In this document: piece after piece, positions 11,440-22,735 of the stretch
Layout of the letters: every line of letters starts with the position of its first letter
Position numbering within the stretch: the first letter of the stretch is position 1
DNA from: Prorocentrum cordatum
Lineage: Eukaryota; Sar; Dinophyceae; Prorocentrales; Prorocentraceae
Assembly (NCBI GenBank): GCA_963575745.1
Contig: CAUYUJ010003078.1
Coordinates: forward strand, 1 to 64,000
DNA: 64,000 bases
Direction: 5' to 3'
Notes under the pieces: model-generated
Told to the model about the DNA's origin: nothing
The model's database searches: none
The model's input: only the letters and a program-made list of their open reading frames with translations
Position numbers and translations under genes: made by a program

Positions 11440-11495
11440 GGCGGAATTCTAATTATTCGCCCAAAATCCCCCTGTAGGGGGACAAGCCCGACCTG
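11440..11495 (+). repeat. Introner-like repeat, end fragment
   Basis: TTCGCCCAAAATCCCCCTGT followed by AGGGGGACAAGCCCGACCT closely matches the 3' end of transketolase intron 1 (23065-23102). Only the end with the CCCCCT/AGGGGG palindrome is recognised. From 11496 to 12295 I see no supported gene. Confidence 0.55.
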
Positions 11496-12295
11496 ACGCT
11501 AGAGAGCCGAGCCATCTGACCCGAAAGCCAGGGGGCAACGTGCAACGTCAGGGAACAGGCTAGGGGGCGGGAGGGGGGTCGGCTACCGGAGGAGGCCCTC
11601 GGGAGGCACTCGGGGGGCCTTTTGGACGCCCTCGGGAGGCCTTTGGACCCAGATCTCCGATGGCATTAGTTTGTTCAGCCCGCGTTGTTTCCTCGATCTC
11701 GGCTGCATCAGAGGCGGGCCTGGGGCGAAACAGTGCTCCCAGGGAAGCGGTCGGGACATTCTTTGGGCCGCGGTTCGACAAGTCACCTCGGCGGGTGTCA
11801 GGGTCGCCGGGCCGTCGGAGGCATTCGGACGCCTGAAGCGAAAGGAGGTGCTGGCCAGCGGATCAGGATGAACTGGCCAGCCTGGCTCGAATGAGCGTCC
11901 GCCGGCGCGACTCCAGCTATCTCGGGTCGGGCCAAGGGGGCGATTGAAAAAGCGGGGGTCCGAAATCTGCTGAGTGCAGCTATCGGCCCCGCCGCCAGGC
12001 GCTTCCCTCGACACGTGGGCGCCTCCGGCGCCGGGAGGCGCCGGAAAACCGGCTATGTGTAGGCTGACTCGCTCACCCCCGCTAGCAATCTGAATTATCT
12101 CCTTTGTCGTCCGACTCGACCAGCGCTTGCGACCCCCCCGGGGAGCACGTGGGGCGCAAAGCCGCGAGGGGAACGACCGGCGCTGCGGATTCGGACTCGC
12201 CGGAACTGTTTGAAGCTGCCATCAGGGTTCATTTCTGCTGGACTGTTTGAGGCTCGCGCGGCATTGGCATGCGTTACCACGCCAGCGAAGTGAAG

Positions 12296-13076
12296 TGAAG
12301 TGAGGAGCAGGAGAACCATCGTAAACCCAATGCGCACTAACGATGTTGCAATAAACCGTCCCTCCAAGTTCCCTCTTCATAGGACCCTACAATCGGTTGT
12401 TCATTGCATGAAGTGCCCCATCGGAAGGCAGCTGCTTGAGAATTCCCAATCGTGCCAAGACACGTGTTGCGTCCTGACACTCCTGAATGCGCTAGAACAT
12501 CAGTCCTGGGAATTCAACACCGCGAATCAACGTGTCCGATGCGTCCCGACAATCTTACATCGTGACAGAGCACCACTGCTGGGATTTCAACCTTACGATG
12601 CTTTGAAACAGTTGCATACTTCTAGCGCACATGAAAGTGCGCGGCGCTAGGGCGACAGCCACATTTTGAGAAGCAACCGCCCTCCACCATTGAGGCTGTG
12701 GTAAGCTTTCAAGATGAATGTGCGCGGCGCTAAGGCGAGAGCCATCTGTTGAGAAGGCGTTGTCTTTTAAATTGCTGCAGTCCGTTCACGACGAATCTAC
12801 GCGGCGCCAGGTCGAGAGCCACCATTTGAAAACGGCCCGCCTTCCATTCTTGAAGTTGCTGCAAGCTGTTAGGGCAAATGTGCGCGGTGCTCGGGCGAGA
12901 GCCACATGTTGAAAAGGACGTGTCTTCCGTCCTTGAAGTTGCTCTTAATTTTGAACGTGCGCGGCGCTTTGGCGAGAGGCACATTCGGGAAATCACCCGC
13001 CCTCCATCCAGGAAGCTCAGCCTGTCCTACCAGCACGTCTGGGGGTGCGAAAGGGCAGAGTTATTTACAAGGAAGA
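12296..13076 (-). repeat. Composite satellite element, copy 5 (inverted, complete)
   Basis: The same element in reverse orientation: tail (12296-12610), five or six satellite units written as GTGCGCGGCGCTAAGGCGAG (12611-13010) and the head end (to 13076), then a GGA tract where the forward copies have TCC. The inverted layout shows it is a dispersed unit, not a single local array. Confidence 0.75.
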
Positions 13077-13077
13077 G

Positions 13078-13321
13078 GGATGGAGGAGGGGGAGGAGGGG
13101 GAGGAGCAGGAGGAGCAGGAGGAGGAGGAGGAGGAGGAGGAAGGAGGAGGAGGGAGGAGGAGAGGGGAGGGGGAGGGGAAGGGGGGAAGGGGGAGGGGGA
13201 AGGGGAAGGGGGATGGGGGAGGGGGAGGGGGGAGGGGATGGGGAGGGGGAGGAAGAGAGGAGGGACGAGGGAGGAGGAGGAGCAGGAGGAGGAGGAGGAG
13301 GACGAGGAGGAGGAGGAACAT
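13078..13321. repeat. (GGA)n purine tract
   Basis: Low-complexity GGA/GGGGGA sequence at the head side of the inverted composite element, matching the TCC tracts that precede heads at 2810-2900 and 7738-7800. From 13322 to 13681 the sequence is GC-rich with no supported gene. Confidence 0.85.
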
Positions 13322-13681
13322 GAGGATTGCGCGCTGGCTCCGAGTGACCGCGCCGACGACGGGTCTCTGCGTGGAGACGCTGCTGGAGAAAGGGGAGCTG
13401 ACCGAGCCACTCGATTCGGCCCACCCCCCGAGCGCGGCGCGGAGCCCGAGCGCGCGCCGGGATGGCGGGATAAAGGGCGCGAAGGGCGGCCGCAGGCGGC
13501 CACGCTTTGCCGCGCGGGCTGGTGCACTCGGCCGACCACCCGCGAGGCGAGCCAGGTGTTTGCCACCCCTCCCCGCCGTCCAGGCGGCGCCACGCACGCG
13601 CGCGGCACATCCGCGCGGCACCCTGCAGAGCCCGAGGGCCGAGGCAACCGGACGTTCCAGTCCCCCCCCCGGCCCGGCCCT

Positions 13682-13850
13682 TGGGCCAGGTCGGGCGTGT
13701 CCCCCTACAGGGGGGTTTTGGGCGAGAAATTAAAAGATACCCCAAAACATATCCAAAGACATTCAAAACAAATCATCAAGAATTGGTCCCCGTAATATTT
13801 TTTGATTAGTGTTTAACACTCCCCCTGTAGAGGGACAGGCTCTACTTAAC
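13682..13850 (-). repeat. Introner-like repeats (one long copy, one adjoining partial)
   Basis: Plus-strand AGGTCGGGCGTGTCCCCCTA, a GGGTTTTGGGCGA block and an A-rich region ending in TTTTTT at about 13802 form the reverse complement of the transketolase intron 1 element. A second partial (CTCCCCCTGTAGAGGGACAG, about 13813-13832) adjoins it. No flanking exons are recognised, so this copy seems to lie outside any gene I can see. Confidence 0.55.
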
Positions 13851-14048
13851 CCCCGGGGGGGCCCCCCGTCGCCACGGCTGGGCCCGCCTCCCTTGGAGAG
13901 GCTTTGGGGGTCGGCACGCGAGAGGCGATGTGCCGCCCGGGCGGGCCACGGGCGTGAAGCCACGGACCCCGCGAATCCACGAAGTCGCCGAGGGGCAGCC
14001 GAGAGCCAGCTGAATCTTCCTGTTCCAAAGCCCTACGGCTTTCGGGAT

Positions 14049-14094
14049 CAGGAGGAGGAGGAGGAGGAGGAGGGGGAGGAAACGGAGGAGGAGG

Positions 14095-14135
<41 letters not shown>

Positions 14136-14421
14136 TAGGAGCAGCAGGAGCAGCAGGAGCAGCAGGAGCAGCAGGAGGAGCAGGAGGAGCAGGAGGAGGG
14201 GGAGGAGGGGGAGGAGGAGGAGGAGGAGCAGGAGGAGGAGGAGGAGGAGGAGGAGGAGGAGGAGGAGGACGAGGACGAGGACGAGGACGAGGAGGACGAG
14301 GAGGAGGAAGACGAGGAGGACGACGAGGATGAGGAGGAGGACGACGAGGACGACGAGGAGGAGGAGGAGGAGCAGGAGGAGCAGGAGGAGCAGGAGGAGG
14401 AGGAGGAGGAGGAGGAGGAAG
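14049..14421. repeat. (GGA/GCA/GAC)n purine-rich tract
   Basis: GGA triplets with embedded GGAGCA hexamers (14100-14175) and GACGAG/GACGAC runs (14270-14360). Frames through it are low-complexity. Confidence 0.85.
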
Positions 14422-14595
14422 ACACCCGTTGCCGCATTAGCGAAGTGCACACGCGCTTCTCCGGGCAGCTCCCAGGCTCGGAGGCCATCCTGGGGGGGGG
14501 GGGCTCGCCGCTTTCGGCTGAGGGGTCGGGGTCGGGGCCACGGCGCCTCCGAGGAGTGGGGCCCAGCAACGGGTGCTCCGGCGGCGCGCAGCATC

Positions 14596-14769
14596 TCGCC
14601 ACCCACCAAACCACCCCAACCCAACCCGAAGGCCTCAATTTGCCCTCCATTTCCAGTGGGGGGGGGGTCGGGGAACATTGAGAAAACACATATGGAACCC
14701 GTACGTCCCCCCCCCCCCCAACCCGAAATTGGGGTCTTCGGGTTGGGTTGGGGTGGCCTGGTAGGTAGT
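14596..14769. mobile_element. TIR element (MITE-like), copy 1
   Basis: 174 bp with inverted ends: the left side contains CCACCCCAACCCAACCCGAAG and the right side its reverse complement followed by GGTAGGTAGT. It is flanked by a 7-bp direct repeat CAGCATC (14589-14595 and 14770-14776), as expected of a target-site duplication. The inner part (GGGGTCGGGGAACATTG, AAAACACATATGGA) is shared with copies at 28034 and 52409. No transposase is encoded, so it is non-autonomous. From 14777 to 15640 I recognise nothing else. Confidence 0.75.
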
Positions 14770-15640
14770 CAGCATCCCAGACCTTCCCTGAGATCCTGGC
14801 GACGCGATTTGTTCGGCACTGGGCGTCTTCGCCTGGTGCCGAGCCCGGGGACCATCGCAGATCGATCCAGCTCGAACAATGCCAGAGGAAGATGGGGTCT
14901 TAGGGCTCCGCTCGTGGTTATTCACGATGTCGTAGTTTTTAGCAGCGTCGGGTCTCAGGGTCACGACGGATGATGTTTGAAGCTTGTCGGCCTCTGAGGG
15001 CGCTCGCCTGGCCCTGGAGCAGTCGGAGAACGACTCAGGTTGAACACGCATGCCCTGGGGAAGGAGTCGATACAGTTGGGGGTCCGCGCCGTGAAGAAGT
15101 CTCGACGCCAGGGTTCGGAGATGTGCTGAGTAGTGGCGCCCCTCTCGCGCGGGATGGCGCAGGGAGAGAGCGACAGGAGAGCGCAACCTGCCTGCATCGA
15201 TCAAAGTCCCCGTCGATTGAGCCCCCCTCAGGGTTGCGCCAAGCTGTTGCAGGGCCACCGGCTCCAGGCCGCCCACGTGGGGCGCTGCAGGAAGGGCCTC
15301 GCCCTCGAGGGATCGACGCAGTCGGCACCTCCTCTTCGGCGGAAGGCCGGCTTCCGGCGGGGGTGGCTCCGCAGTCGGAGAAGTCGGCACAAGGTCGGCG
15401 GAAGCCAACGGAAGTAAGTGATGCGGCCTTGAGAGATACCATGTTCTGCAGATGAAGAGCTTCCCGAGCGGGCCCATTCGGGCCAAGGCAGACCTCGGAG
15501 CAGGTGTCGGAGGAGATGCCTTCGCGATATCGGGGTGAGGAGATCGGCAGTGAAGCCATTTTCCTTCTCCCCTGTCGCCTACTGTATCATCATCGGCAGT
15601 AGCATATTTCCTGAGTGACTGGTCCCCTCCTCGTTGTTTT

Positions 15641-15806
15641 CCTTTTTCCGCTCCTTCTTCACCTTCTTCTCCTCCCTGCTCCTCTCACTCCTCCTCCAGG
15701 AATATACGCTCTGCCTCCTCCTTCTCCTCCTCCTCCTCCTCCTCCGCCTCCTCATCCCTCCTCTACCTCCTCCTCCTCCTCCTCCTCCTCCTCCTCCTCC
15801 TCCTCC

Positions 15807-15846
<40 letters not shown>

Positions 15847-15855
15847 AATCCTAAT
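15641..15855. repeat. (TCC)n then (ATC)n tract
   Basis: Pyrimidine-rich TCC sequence passing into a pure CAT run (about 15807-15846) and a short TAATCC run. No gene is supported from 15856 to 16239. Confidence 0.85.
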
Positions 15856-16239
15856 CCTAATCCTAATCTTCTTCTTCTTTCTGCTAGCCATCTGTTGGGC
15901 TCCAGAAGTTTTGTGCGTGCAAGCCGCAGCCTCTGCCCCCTGCAAACTACAGTCCCTGCCCCCTAAAATATGCCCGTTGCCTCGAAGATGTCAAGCAGGC
16001 GCTCCTCGCTGCTTGTGCCAGCGGCGGGCGCGGCCGCGACGATGGCGGCGGTCAGCCGCCATGAATCAAGTAATAGCTATTTCAGCAGAAGTTGCATGGC
16101 ATAGCATGTAAGAGGTATTATGGTGTACTGCTTTTATTCGGATATGCTTTTCTATTGTGCATAAGCATAAGTTGGTCCAAACATACTTCTTATACTCACC
16201 CCCTGGCGGCGCCTCTGGCGCCGCCCCTGACGTGCTGCG

Positions 16240-16470
16240 CGAGCCGGGTAGGGGGGGCCCAGCGCCGATCCAAGAAATCCACGCAGGTTTCCGAAAGGTT
16301 CTGTCAACGTCTCTCTTTCCCTGCTGAAGGAAAGAGACCCTGAAGTAAAGGGGGAGGCTTTGCGAGCTGGGCAGGGGGGGGCAGCGCCGATCCAAGAAAT
16401 CCGCGCGGATCCCAGAAAGGTTGTGTCGATGTCTCCCTTCCCCCGATGAAGTAAAACATATGCGAAATAA
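16240..16470 (+). repeat. Two tandem copies of a roughly 121-bp unit
   Basis: GCGCCGATCCAAGAAATCC recurs at about 16262 and 16383, each followed by a CGAAAGG/AGAAAGG stretch and a TCTCYYTTYCC block. A weaker third relative of the end of the unit lies near 16610-16665. Function unknown. Confidence 0.6.
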
Positions 16471-16795
16471 GGACGTACACGTAATGACTCCACGTTGGTT
16501 TCGAGAGTACACATTGCGCGAATTGTCGTATCACGCGGCTGGCCTCGCGGACTGGAGGGCCGTATTCATGTACGCGGTTGGGCGCGTACGTCCTTTTTGG
16601 GCTCCCTAGGAAAGGGGCCCTGAAAGTTATGACAATGTCTTGCTTCCCTTGATGAAGGAAGCTCTGATTATGACCATGCCCCCACTCTTGGATCCGCTGG
16701 AGGGGATGGGAACGCGCTGTCGGCACGGGTGGACACGGGGGTCGGTGGAAGAGTGGAAGAGAAGGAGGATGAGGAGGGGGAGAAGGAGGGGGTGG

Positions 16796-16950
16796 AGTTT
16801 TGTTTCGTCCGCTGTTGTTTCGTCCGACTTTTGTTTCGTCCGCTTTTGTTTCATCCGCTGTTGTTTCGTCCGCTTTTGTTTCGTCCGCTTCTGTTTCCTC
16901 CGCTTTTGTTTCGTCCGCTTCGGTTTCGTCCGCTCCGGCTTTGCGTCATT
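16796..16950. repeat. 15-bp minisatellite
   Basis: About ten copies of TTTCGTCCGCTTTTG with single-base variants. Being a multiple of three it leaves all frames open. Confidence 0.85.
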
Positions 16951-16964
16951 CGTGTGGAAGTTGG

Positions 16965-17235
16965 GGGGATGAAAGACGGATGAATTTATCCTGGCGAATG
17001 AAAACCAGATGAATTCTCACTGGGCGAACTAAAACCGGATAAATTTAAACGGGCGAGTTCTAACCAGATGAATTTAAACGGGCAGATTTAAAGCGGATGA
17101 GTTCACCGGGGCGAATTAAAAGCGGATGAGTTTAAACGGGCGATTTCAAACCAGATGAAATTATACCCGGCGAGCTAAAGCCGGATTAACTTTAACTGGG
17201 CGAATGCAAACCAGATGAATTTAAATTGGTGCGCG
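16965..17235. repeat. AT-rich ~30-bp degenerate tandem repeat, left block
   Basis: Units of the form GGGCGAATTAAAACCAGATG plus AATTTAAAC with many substitutions. The same family reappears at 21055-21660 beyond the 56-bp array. From 17236 to 17589 I see no gene, only short GGTAAGCC/CCGGTAAC repeats near 17400-17470. Confidence 0.75.
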
Positions 17236-17589
17236 TGCCAAGCAATTTGAGCAATTGCGTCGTTCGATAGTTGTTGTCGCTCTTTTTGGTCAAGTGGTTG
17301 TCGCGATATACCAAGCGTGGCATTTGGGCACTACAAGGCAGGAATCTTTGTAGTTGCCGCTTGCCGCTTGGAGCAAGCATTCCTAGGCCTGGTTTGCCCT
17401 GTAAGCCCCGGCAACAGGTAAGCCGCCGGTAACCGGTAAGCCTTGAAGAGCCGGTAACCAGCAAGCCCAGATAAGAATGTGTTTCGGTATTGTTGTTGTT
17501 TTGCTTGTTCCCCCCCCCCCCTCCGGGCTGATTCTCACAGCAGTGCCACTGGTCTTCGATGAGGCCGCCCTTGTTCTGAGACAATTCCC

Positions 17590-18175
17590 GAGCCTCCTCC
17601 TCCTCATGTTCCTCTTCTATCCCCTCCTCTCCTTCCCTTCCTCCTCACCCCTCGTCCTCCTTCATCCCCCTCGTCCCCCTCCCCCTCCTCCTCCGTATCC
17701 TTCTCCTTTTTTCCCCTCCTCCTTATCCTTCTCCTCTTCCCCCTCCCCTCCTCCTCCTCCTCCTCCTCCTCCTCCTCCTCCTCCTCCTCCTCCTCCTCCT
17801 CCTCCTCCTCCACATCCTCCTCCTCCTGTTCCTCCTCCTCCTCCTCCCCCATCCCTCCTCCTCCTTCTCCTCCTCCTCCTCCTCCTATCCTCCTGCTCCT
17901 CCTCTCCTCCTCTCCCTCCTCCTCCTCCTCCCTCCTCCCCTCCTCCTCCTCCTCCTCCTCCTCCTCCTCCTCCTCCTCCTCCCCTCCTCCTCCTCCTCCT
18001 CCTCCTCCTCCTCCTCCTCCTCCTCCTCCTCCTCCTCCTCCTCCTCCTCCTCCTCCTCCTCCTCCTCCCCTCCTCTCCTCCTCACCTCCTCCTCTCTCCT
18101 CCTCCCTCCTCCTCCTCCTCCTCCTCCCTCCTCTCCTCCTCCTCCTCCTCCTCCTCCTCCTCCTCCTCCTCTTCG
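17590..18175. repeat. Long (TCC)n pyrimidine tract
   Basis: Nearly 590 bp of TCC/CTC triplets on the plus strand, including more than 100 bp uninterrupted around 17960-18065. Frames here are simple-sequence artefacts. Confidence 0.9.
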
Positions 18176-18249
18176 GCGTCGGGCCCGGGCAGTTTCGCGG
18201 CCGTCGCTCCCGCCGCGGCGGCTGCGCAGTCGGCCCCTGGGTCGTGCTC

Positions 18250-20985
18250 TGATTTTCTCGGATCTTGGTTCGCTTTCTCGTTTCTCGTTTTCTTGGCCCC
18301 TGGGATGTGGTTGGATTTTCTCAGACCCTGGTTCGTTTTCTCGTTTTCTCGGGCCCTGCGTCGTGGTCTCGTTACGTTTTCTCTGACCCTGGTTCGTTGC
18401 CTCGTGTTCTCGTTTCCCCGGCACCTGGGTCGTGGTCTCGTTTTCTCTGACAATGGTTCGTTTTCTCGTTTTCTCGGCACCTGGGTAGTGGTCTCGTTTT
18501 CTCGGGCCCTGATGTGTTTTCTCGTGTTCTCGTTTTCTCAGCCCTTGGGTCGTGGTCTCGTTTTCTCGGACCCTGGTGTGTTTTCTCGTTTTCTCGGCCC
18601 CTGGGTCGTGGTCTCGTTTTCTCGGACCCTGGTTCGTTCTCTCGTGTTCTCGTTTTCTCGGCCCTTGGGTCGTGGTCTCGTTTTCTCGGGCCCTGGTTCG
18701 TATTTTTCGTTTTCTCGGCCCCTGGGTCGTGGTCCCGTTTTCTCGGACCCTGGTTCGTTTTCTTGTTTTCTCGTTTTCTCGGCGCCTGGGTCGTGGTCTG
18801 ATTTTCTCGGGCCCTGGTTCGTATTCCTCGGGCCCTGAGTCGTGGTCCCGTTTTCTCGTTTTCTCGGCCCCTGGGTCGTGGTCTCGTATTCTCGGAGCCT
18901 GGTTGGGTTTTTCGATTTCTTGGTTTCTCTGCCCCTGGGTCGTGGTCTCGTTTTCTTAGACCCTAGTTGCCTAGTTCGGTTGTCGTGGCCCCGTTGTTTT
19001 CGCGTTCTCGCGTTTTCTCGGCCCCTGGGTCGCGGCCTCGTTTTCTCAGACCCTCGATCGGTTTCTCTTTTTCTTGTTTCCCCCCCCTGGGTCGTGGTCT
19101 CGTTTTCTCTGACATTTTTTTCTTGTTCTCTGGGCTCCCGAATCGTGGTCTCGTTGTCTCAGACCTTTGTTCGGTTTCTCGTGTTCTCGTTTTCTCGGAC
19201 CTTGGATCGTGCCCTCGTTTTCCCAGGGTCTGGTTTCAGGCCTTTGGGTCGCGCCTCGGACCCCGGTTCGTGTTGTCGTTTCTTCGGCCCCTGTCTCGTG
19301 GTCTCGTTTTCTCGGCCCTTGGTTTGTTTCCTCGTTTTCCCGTTTTCTCTGGTTTGGGGTCGTGGTTTCGTTTTCTCTGACAAGGTTCGTTTTCTCGTTT
19401 TTTCGGCACCTGGGTCGTGGCCTCGTTTTCTCGGGCCCTGGTCTCGTTTTCTCGTTTTCTCGGCCCCTGGGTTGTGGTCTGATTTTCTCGGGCCCTGGGT
19501 CGTGGTCCCGTTTTCTCGTTTTCTCGGCCCTTGGGTCGTGGTTTCGTTTTCTCGGACCCTGGTTAGTTTTCTTGTTTTCTCTGCCCCTGGTGTTCGTGGT
19601 CTCGTTTTCTCGGGCCCTGGTTCGTTTCCTCATTTTCCCAGTTTCTCTGCCAGTGGGTCGTGGTCTCGTTTTCCCGGGGCTTGATTAATTGTCTCGTTTT
19701 TGCGTTTTCTCGGCCCCTGGGTCCTGGCTTCGTTTTCTCAGGCATTGGTTCGTTTTCTCGTTTTCTCCGCCCCTGGGACGTGGTCTCGTTTTCTCTGGTC
19801 CTGGCCGAGGTATCGTTTTCTCGGACCCTGCTTCGGTTTCTCTGACCCTGGTTCGTGGTCTCGGTTCGTTGTCTCGTTTTCTCGTTTTCTAGGCCCATGG
19901 GTCGGGCCCTCGTTTTCTCTGGCCCTGCTTCGGTTTCTCGTGTTCTCGGCCCCTTGGTGGTGGCCTCGTTTTCCTGGACCCTGGTTTGTGTTGTCGTTTT
20001 CTCGGCCCCTGGGTCGTGGCCTCGTTTTCTCGGGCCCTGGTTCGTTTTCTATTTTCTCGTTTTCTCTGCCCCTATATCGTGACCTCGTTTTCCCGCACCC
20101 TGGTTAATTTTCTCGTTTTCTCTGCCCTTGGGTCGTGGTCTCGTTTTCTCGGATCCTGGGTCGTGGTCTCGTTTGTTCGTTTTCTCTGACCTTGGGTAGT
20201 GGTTTCGTTTTCTCGGACCCTGGTTCGTTTCCTCGTTTTCTTGTTTTCTCGGCACCTGGGTCGTGGTCTCAGTTTCTCGGGCCCTGGTTTGTTTTCTCGT
20301 GTTCTCGTTTTCTCGGCCGGGTCGTGGTCCCGTTTTTTCGGACCTTGGTTTGTTTCCTCGTTTTCTCCGCCATTGGGTCGTGGTCTCGTTTTCTCAGACC
20401 CTGGGTCGTAGTCTCGTTTTCTCGTTTTCTCGGCCCCTGGTTCGTGGTCCCGTTTTCTCGGGCCCTGGTTCGTTTTCTCGTTTTCTCGTTTTCTTTGCCC
20501 CTGGGTCGTGGTCTTGTTTTCTCTGGTCCTTGTTCGTTTTTTCGTTTTTTCGTTTTCTCGGCTCCTGGGTCGTGGTCTGATTTTCTCGGGCCCTGAGTCG
20601 TGGTCCCGTTTTCTTGTTTTCTCGGCCCCTGGGTCGTGGTCCCGTTTTCTGTGACCATGGGTCGTGGTCTCGTTTTCTCGGCCCCTGGTTCGTTTTCTGG
20701 TGTTCTGTGGTCCTGGTTCTTTTTCTCGTTTTCTCGGTCCCTGGGTCGTGGTCCCGTTTTCTCTGCCCCTGGGTCGTTTTCTCGTTGTCTCGTTTTCTCT
20801 GCCCTTGGGTCGTGGTCTCGTTCTCCCGGACCTTGGTTTGTTGTTTTCGTATTCTCGTTTTCTCGTTTTCTCGGCCCCTGGGTCGTGGTCCCGTTTTCTC
20901 GGACCCTGGTTTGTTTCCTCGTTTAGTCGTTTTCTCTGCCCCTGGGTCGTGGTGGCGTTTTCTCGGACCTTGGTTCGTGTTCTCG
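18250..20985. repeat. 56-bp minisatellite array
   Basis: About 2.7 kb of tandem units of roughly 56 bp built from CCCTGGGTCGTGGTCTCG, TTTTCTCGGACCCTGG and TTCGTTTTCTCG modules; some units gain or lose a 14-16-bp module. Long open frames on both strands (FSRPLGRGLVFS-like and RKRDHDPGAEKTR-like peptides) follow from the repeat structure; I do not call a protein. The array is flanked on both sides by the same AT-rich 30-bp repeat family. Confidence 0.85.
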
Positions 20986-21054
20986 TTGACTCTCTTCAAG
21001 CCGACGGCGACCATGCATCGCTAGCGTTGACGATGCATCGCCGATGCACGCGGG

Positions 21055-21660
21055 AAGTAAAACAGGATGAAACTAAATTTAAACCGGACGAATTCAAAAG
21101 CCAGATGAATTTAATACACCAGGAGAAGTAAAACCGGATGAATTTGAAACGGACGAAATCCTGATGAATTTAAACCAGAAGAATTAAAACCATATGAATG
21201 TACATTGGACGAGTTGAAATTAGATGAATTTAAACCGGGCGAATTAATAGTGGATGAATTTAATCGGGTGGCTCAAAAACGGATGAATTTAAATTGGACG
21301 AGTTAAAATTGGATGACTGTAAACGGACGAATTACAACCGGATGCATACAAACCGGGCGAATCAAAACAGCACGAATTAAGACCGGATGAATTCAATTTG
21401 GACGAGTGGGCGAGTTTCAAGTTGATCGAATAGACAGAACGAGCGAAACAGAGGCACATCCAAACCAGATGAGTTTAAAACGGACGAGTTCAAACTGAAT
21501 GAATTTAAACCAGGGGAACTAAAACTGGACGAATTCAAACCCGGGCGAATTCAAACCGGATGAAATTAAGTTTGACGAAATTAGACGGGGGAAATTAAAA
21601 TAATGGAATTAAACGGATGAAATCAAACGGATGAGACAACATGGATGATATTAAATTCGT
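21055..21660. repeat. AT-rich ~30-bp degenerate tandem repeat, right block
   Basis: The same family as 16965-17235 (AAACCGGATGAATTTAAACC-like units), about 600 bp, noticeably AT-richer than its surroundings. Between 21661 and 22735 there is a TCC patch (22040-22080), a copy of a dispersed repeat and a GCTCGG-rich patch, but no gene I can support. Confidence 0.75.
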
Positions 21661-22147
21661 ATGAAACAAACGTGAATCGGAGGAGGGAGGGGGGGGAACG
21701 GGGGGCAAGCCCAGTCGTGAGGTCAATCGCCCTCCCGGGTTAGGGGAATGAAGAATGACATCAGTCCGAGAATTCCGCGCGGACCTCCGAGTTATCGTGC
21801 TTATGTCAGTCTTCGTTCCCCGATTGATACACACGGCATCCAGAGAAGGGGCCCTGAAGGAAACGGGGCCCTGGAGGCTTTCGCAGTCCTCGGCCCATTC
21901 CTTTCCACGCTTGGGCGCAGCCGGGCTCGGCGAAAGGCTCGTCGCATCGCCTGCCGGGCTGCGCAGCAAGCGCGCCCCCTCCTGTCCCCAAGCCCTCGAG
22001 GGCGCGAAATTCTCCGCGCTTCGCGGTTCGGCTACGATCCCTCCTCCTCTTCCTCCTCCTCCTCCTCCTCCTCTTCTCCCCTGGGGGGCGGCGCGAGGGC
22101 GCGAAGCTGGGCGCCCTTGAAGCCCTCGACTCCCAGAGGTCTCGACC

Positions 22148-22275
22148 CATTCCCTGGGACCGGCTTTTGATCCTGAGTCGTTTCGAGGCGGTCTTGAAGC
22201 CCGGCGAGGGCACCCAGAGGCCGAACATAGCGAAACAGATTCCCGTCGTGTTTTTCAACGACGCGAGGGGGTCTG
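22148..22275 (+). repeat. Dispersed repeat with AGCGAAA core, copy 1
   Basis: Shares GGGACCGG-TTTT, AGTCGT, AGGCCGAA-ATAGCGAAA and a CGACGCGAGG-like end with 28393-28512. A minus-strand relative lies at 27552-27660. No open frame is conserved among them. Confidence 0.5.
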
Positions 22276-22735
22276 GGTCGTCAGCGCGGCGCAGCTGGTT
22301 GCATGGCCTGCAGGGCCCTGAGGACAGCCTGGAGCACGATAAACCGCTGCAACTGTTCGGCTTCCCCTCGGGCCCAGGCTCGGTCTCGCGAGTCCCGCGC
22401 CCACGCTCGGGCTCAGGCTCGGGGTCAGGGTCGGCGCTTGGGGTCGGGCTCCAGCTCGGGCTTGGTGTCGGGCTCGTGCTCAGGCTCAGGCCCAGGCCCC
22501 AGGAAGTCCAGGGCCCGCTGACCTCCCCCCAGGTCAGACGTAGCGACAGACATGCAACATCGTAAGAAACCACGCCCAGAGCCCCAGGCCCCACCTTTCT
22601 GCGTCACTTCTCGAGCCGGCTGGATCTGTGTGAACGTCCCGGGGCTCGAGAAGGGCGAAGCCGCCCCTGCTCGGGCAAAATGGAGGCGCCAGGATCTCGT
22701 GGTCAGGGCCCCTCCTCTCCCCTCCCCGGCCGCAG

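Noticed and set aside
17477-20658. Large frames on both strands in the 56-bp array
   Set aside because: Repeat-driven; peptides repeat in all frames with no recognisable domain.
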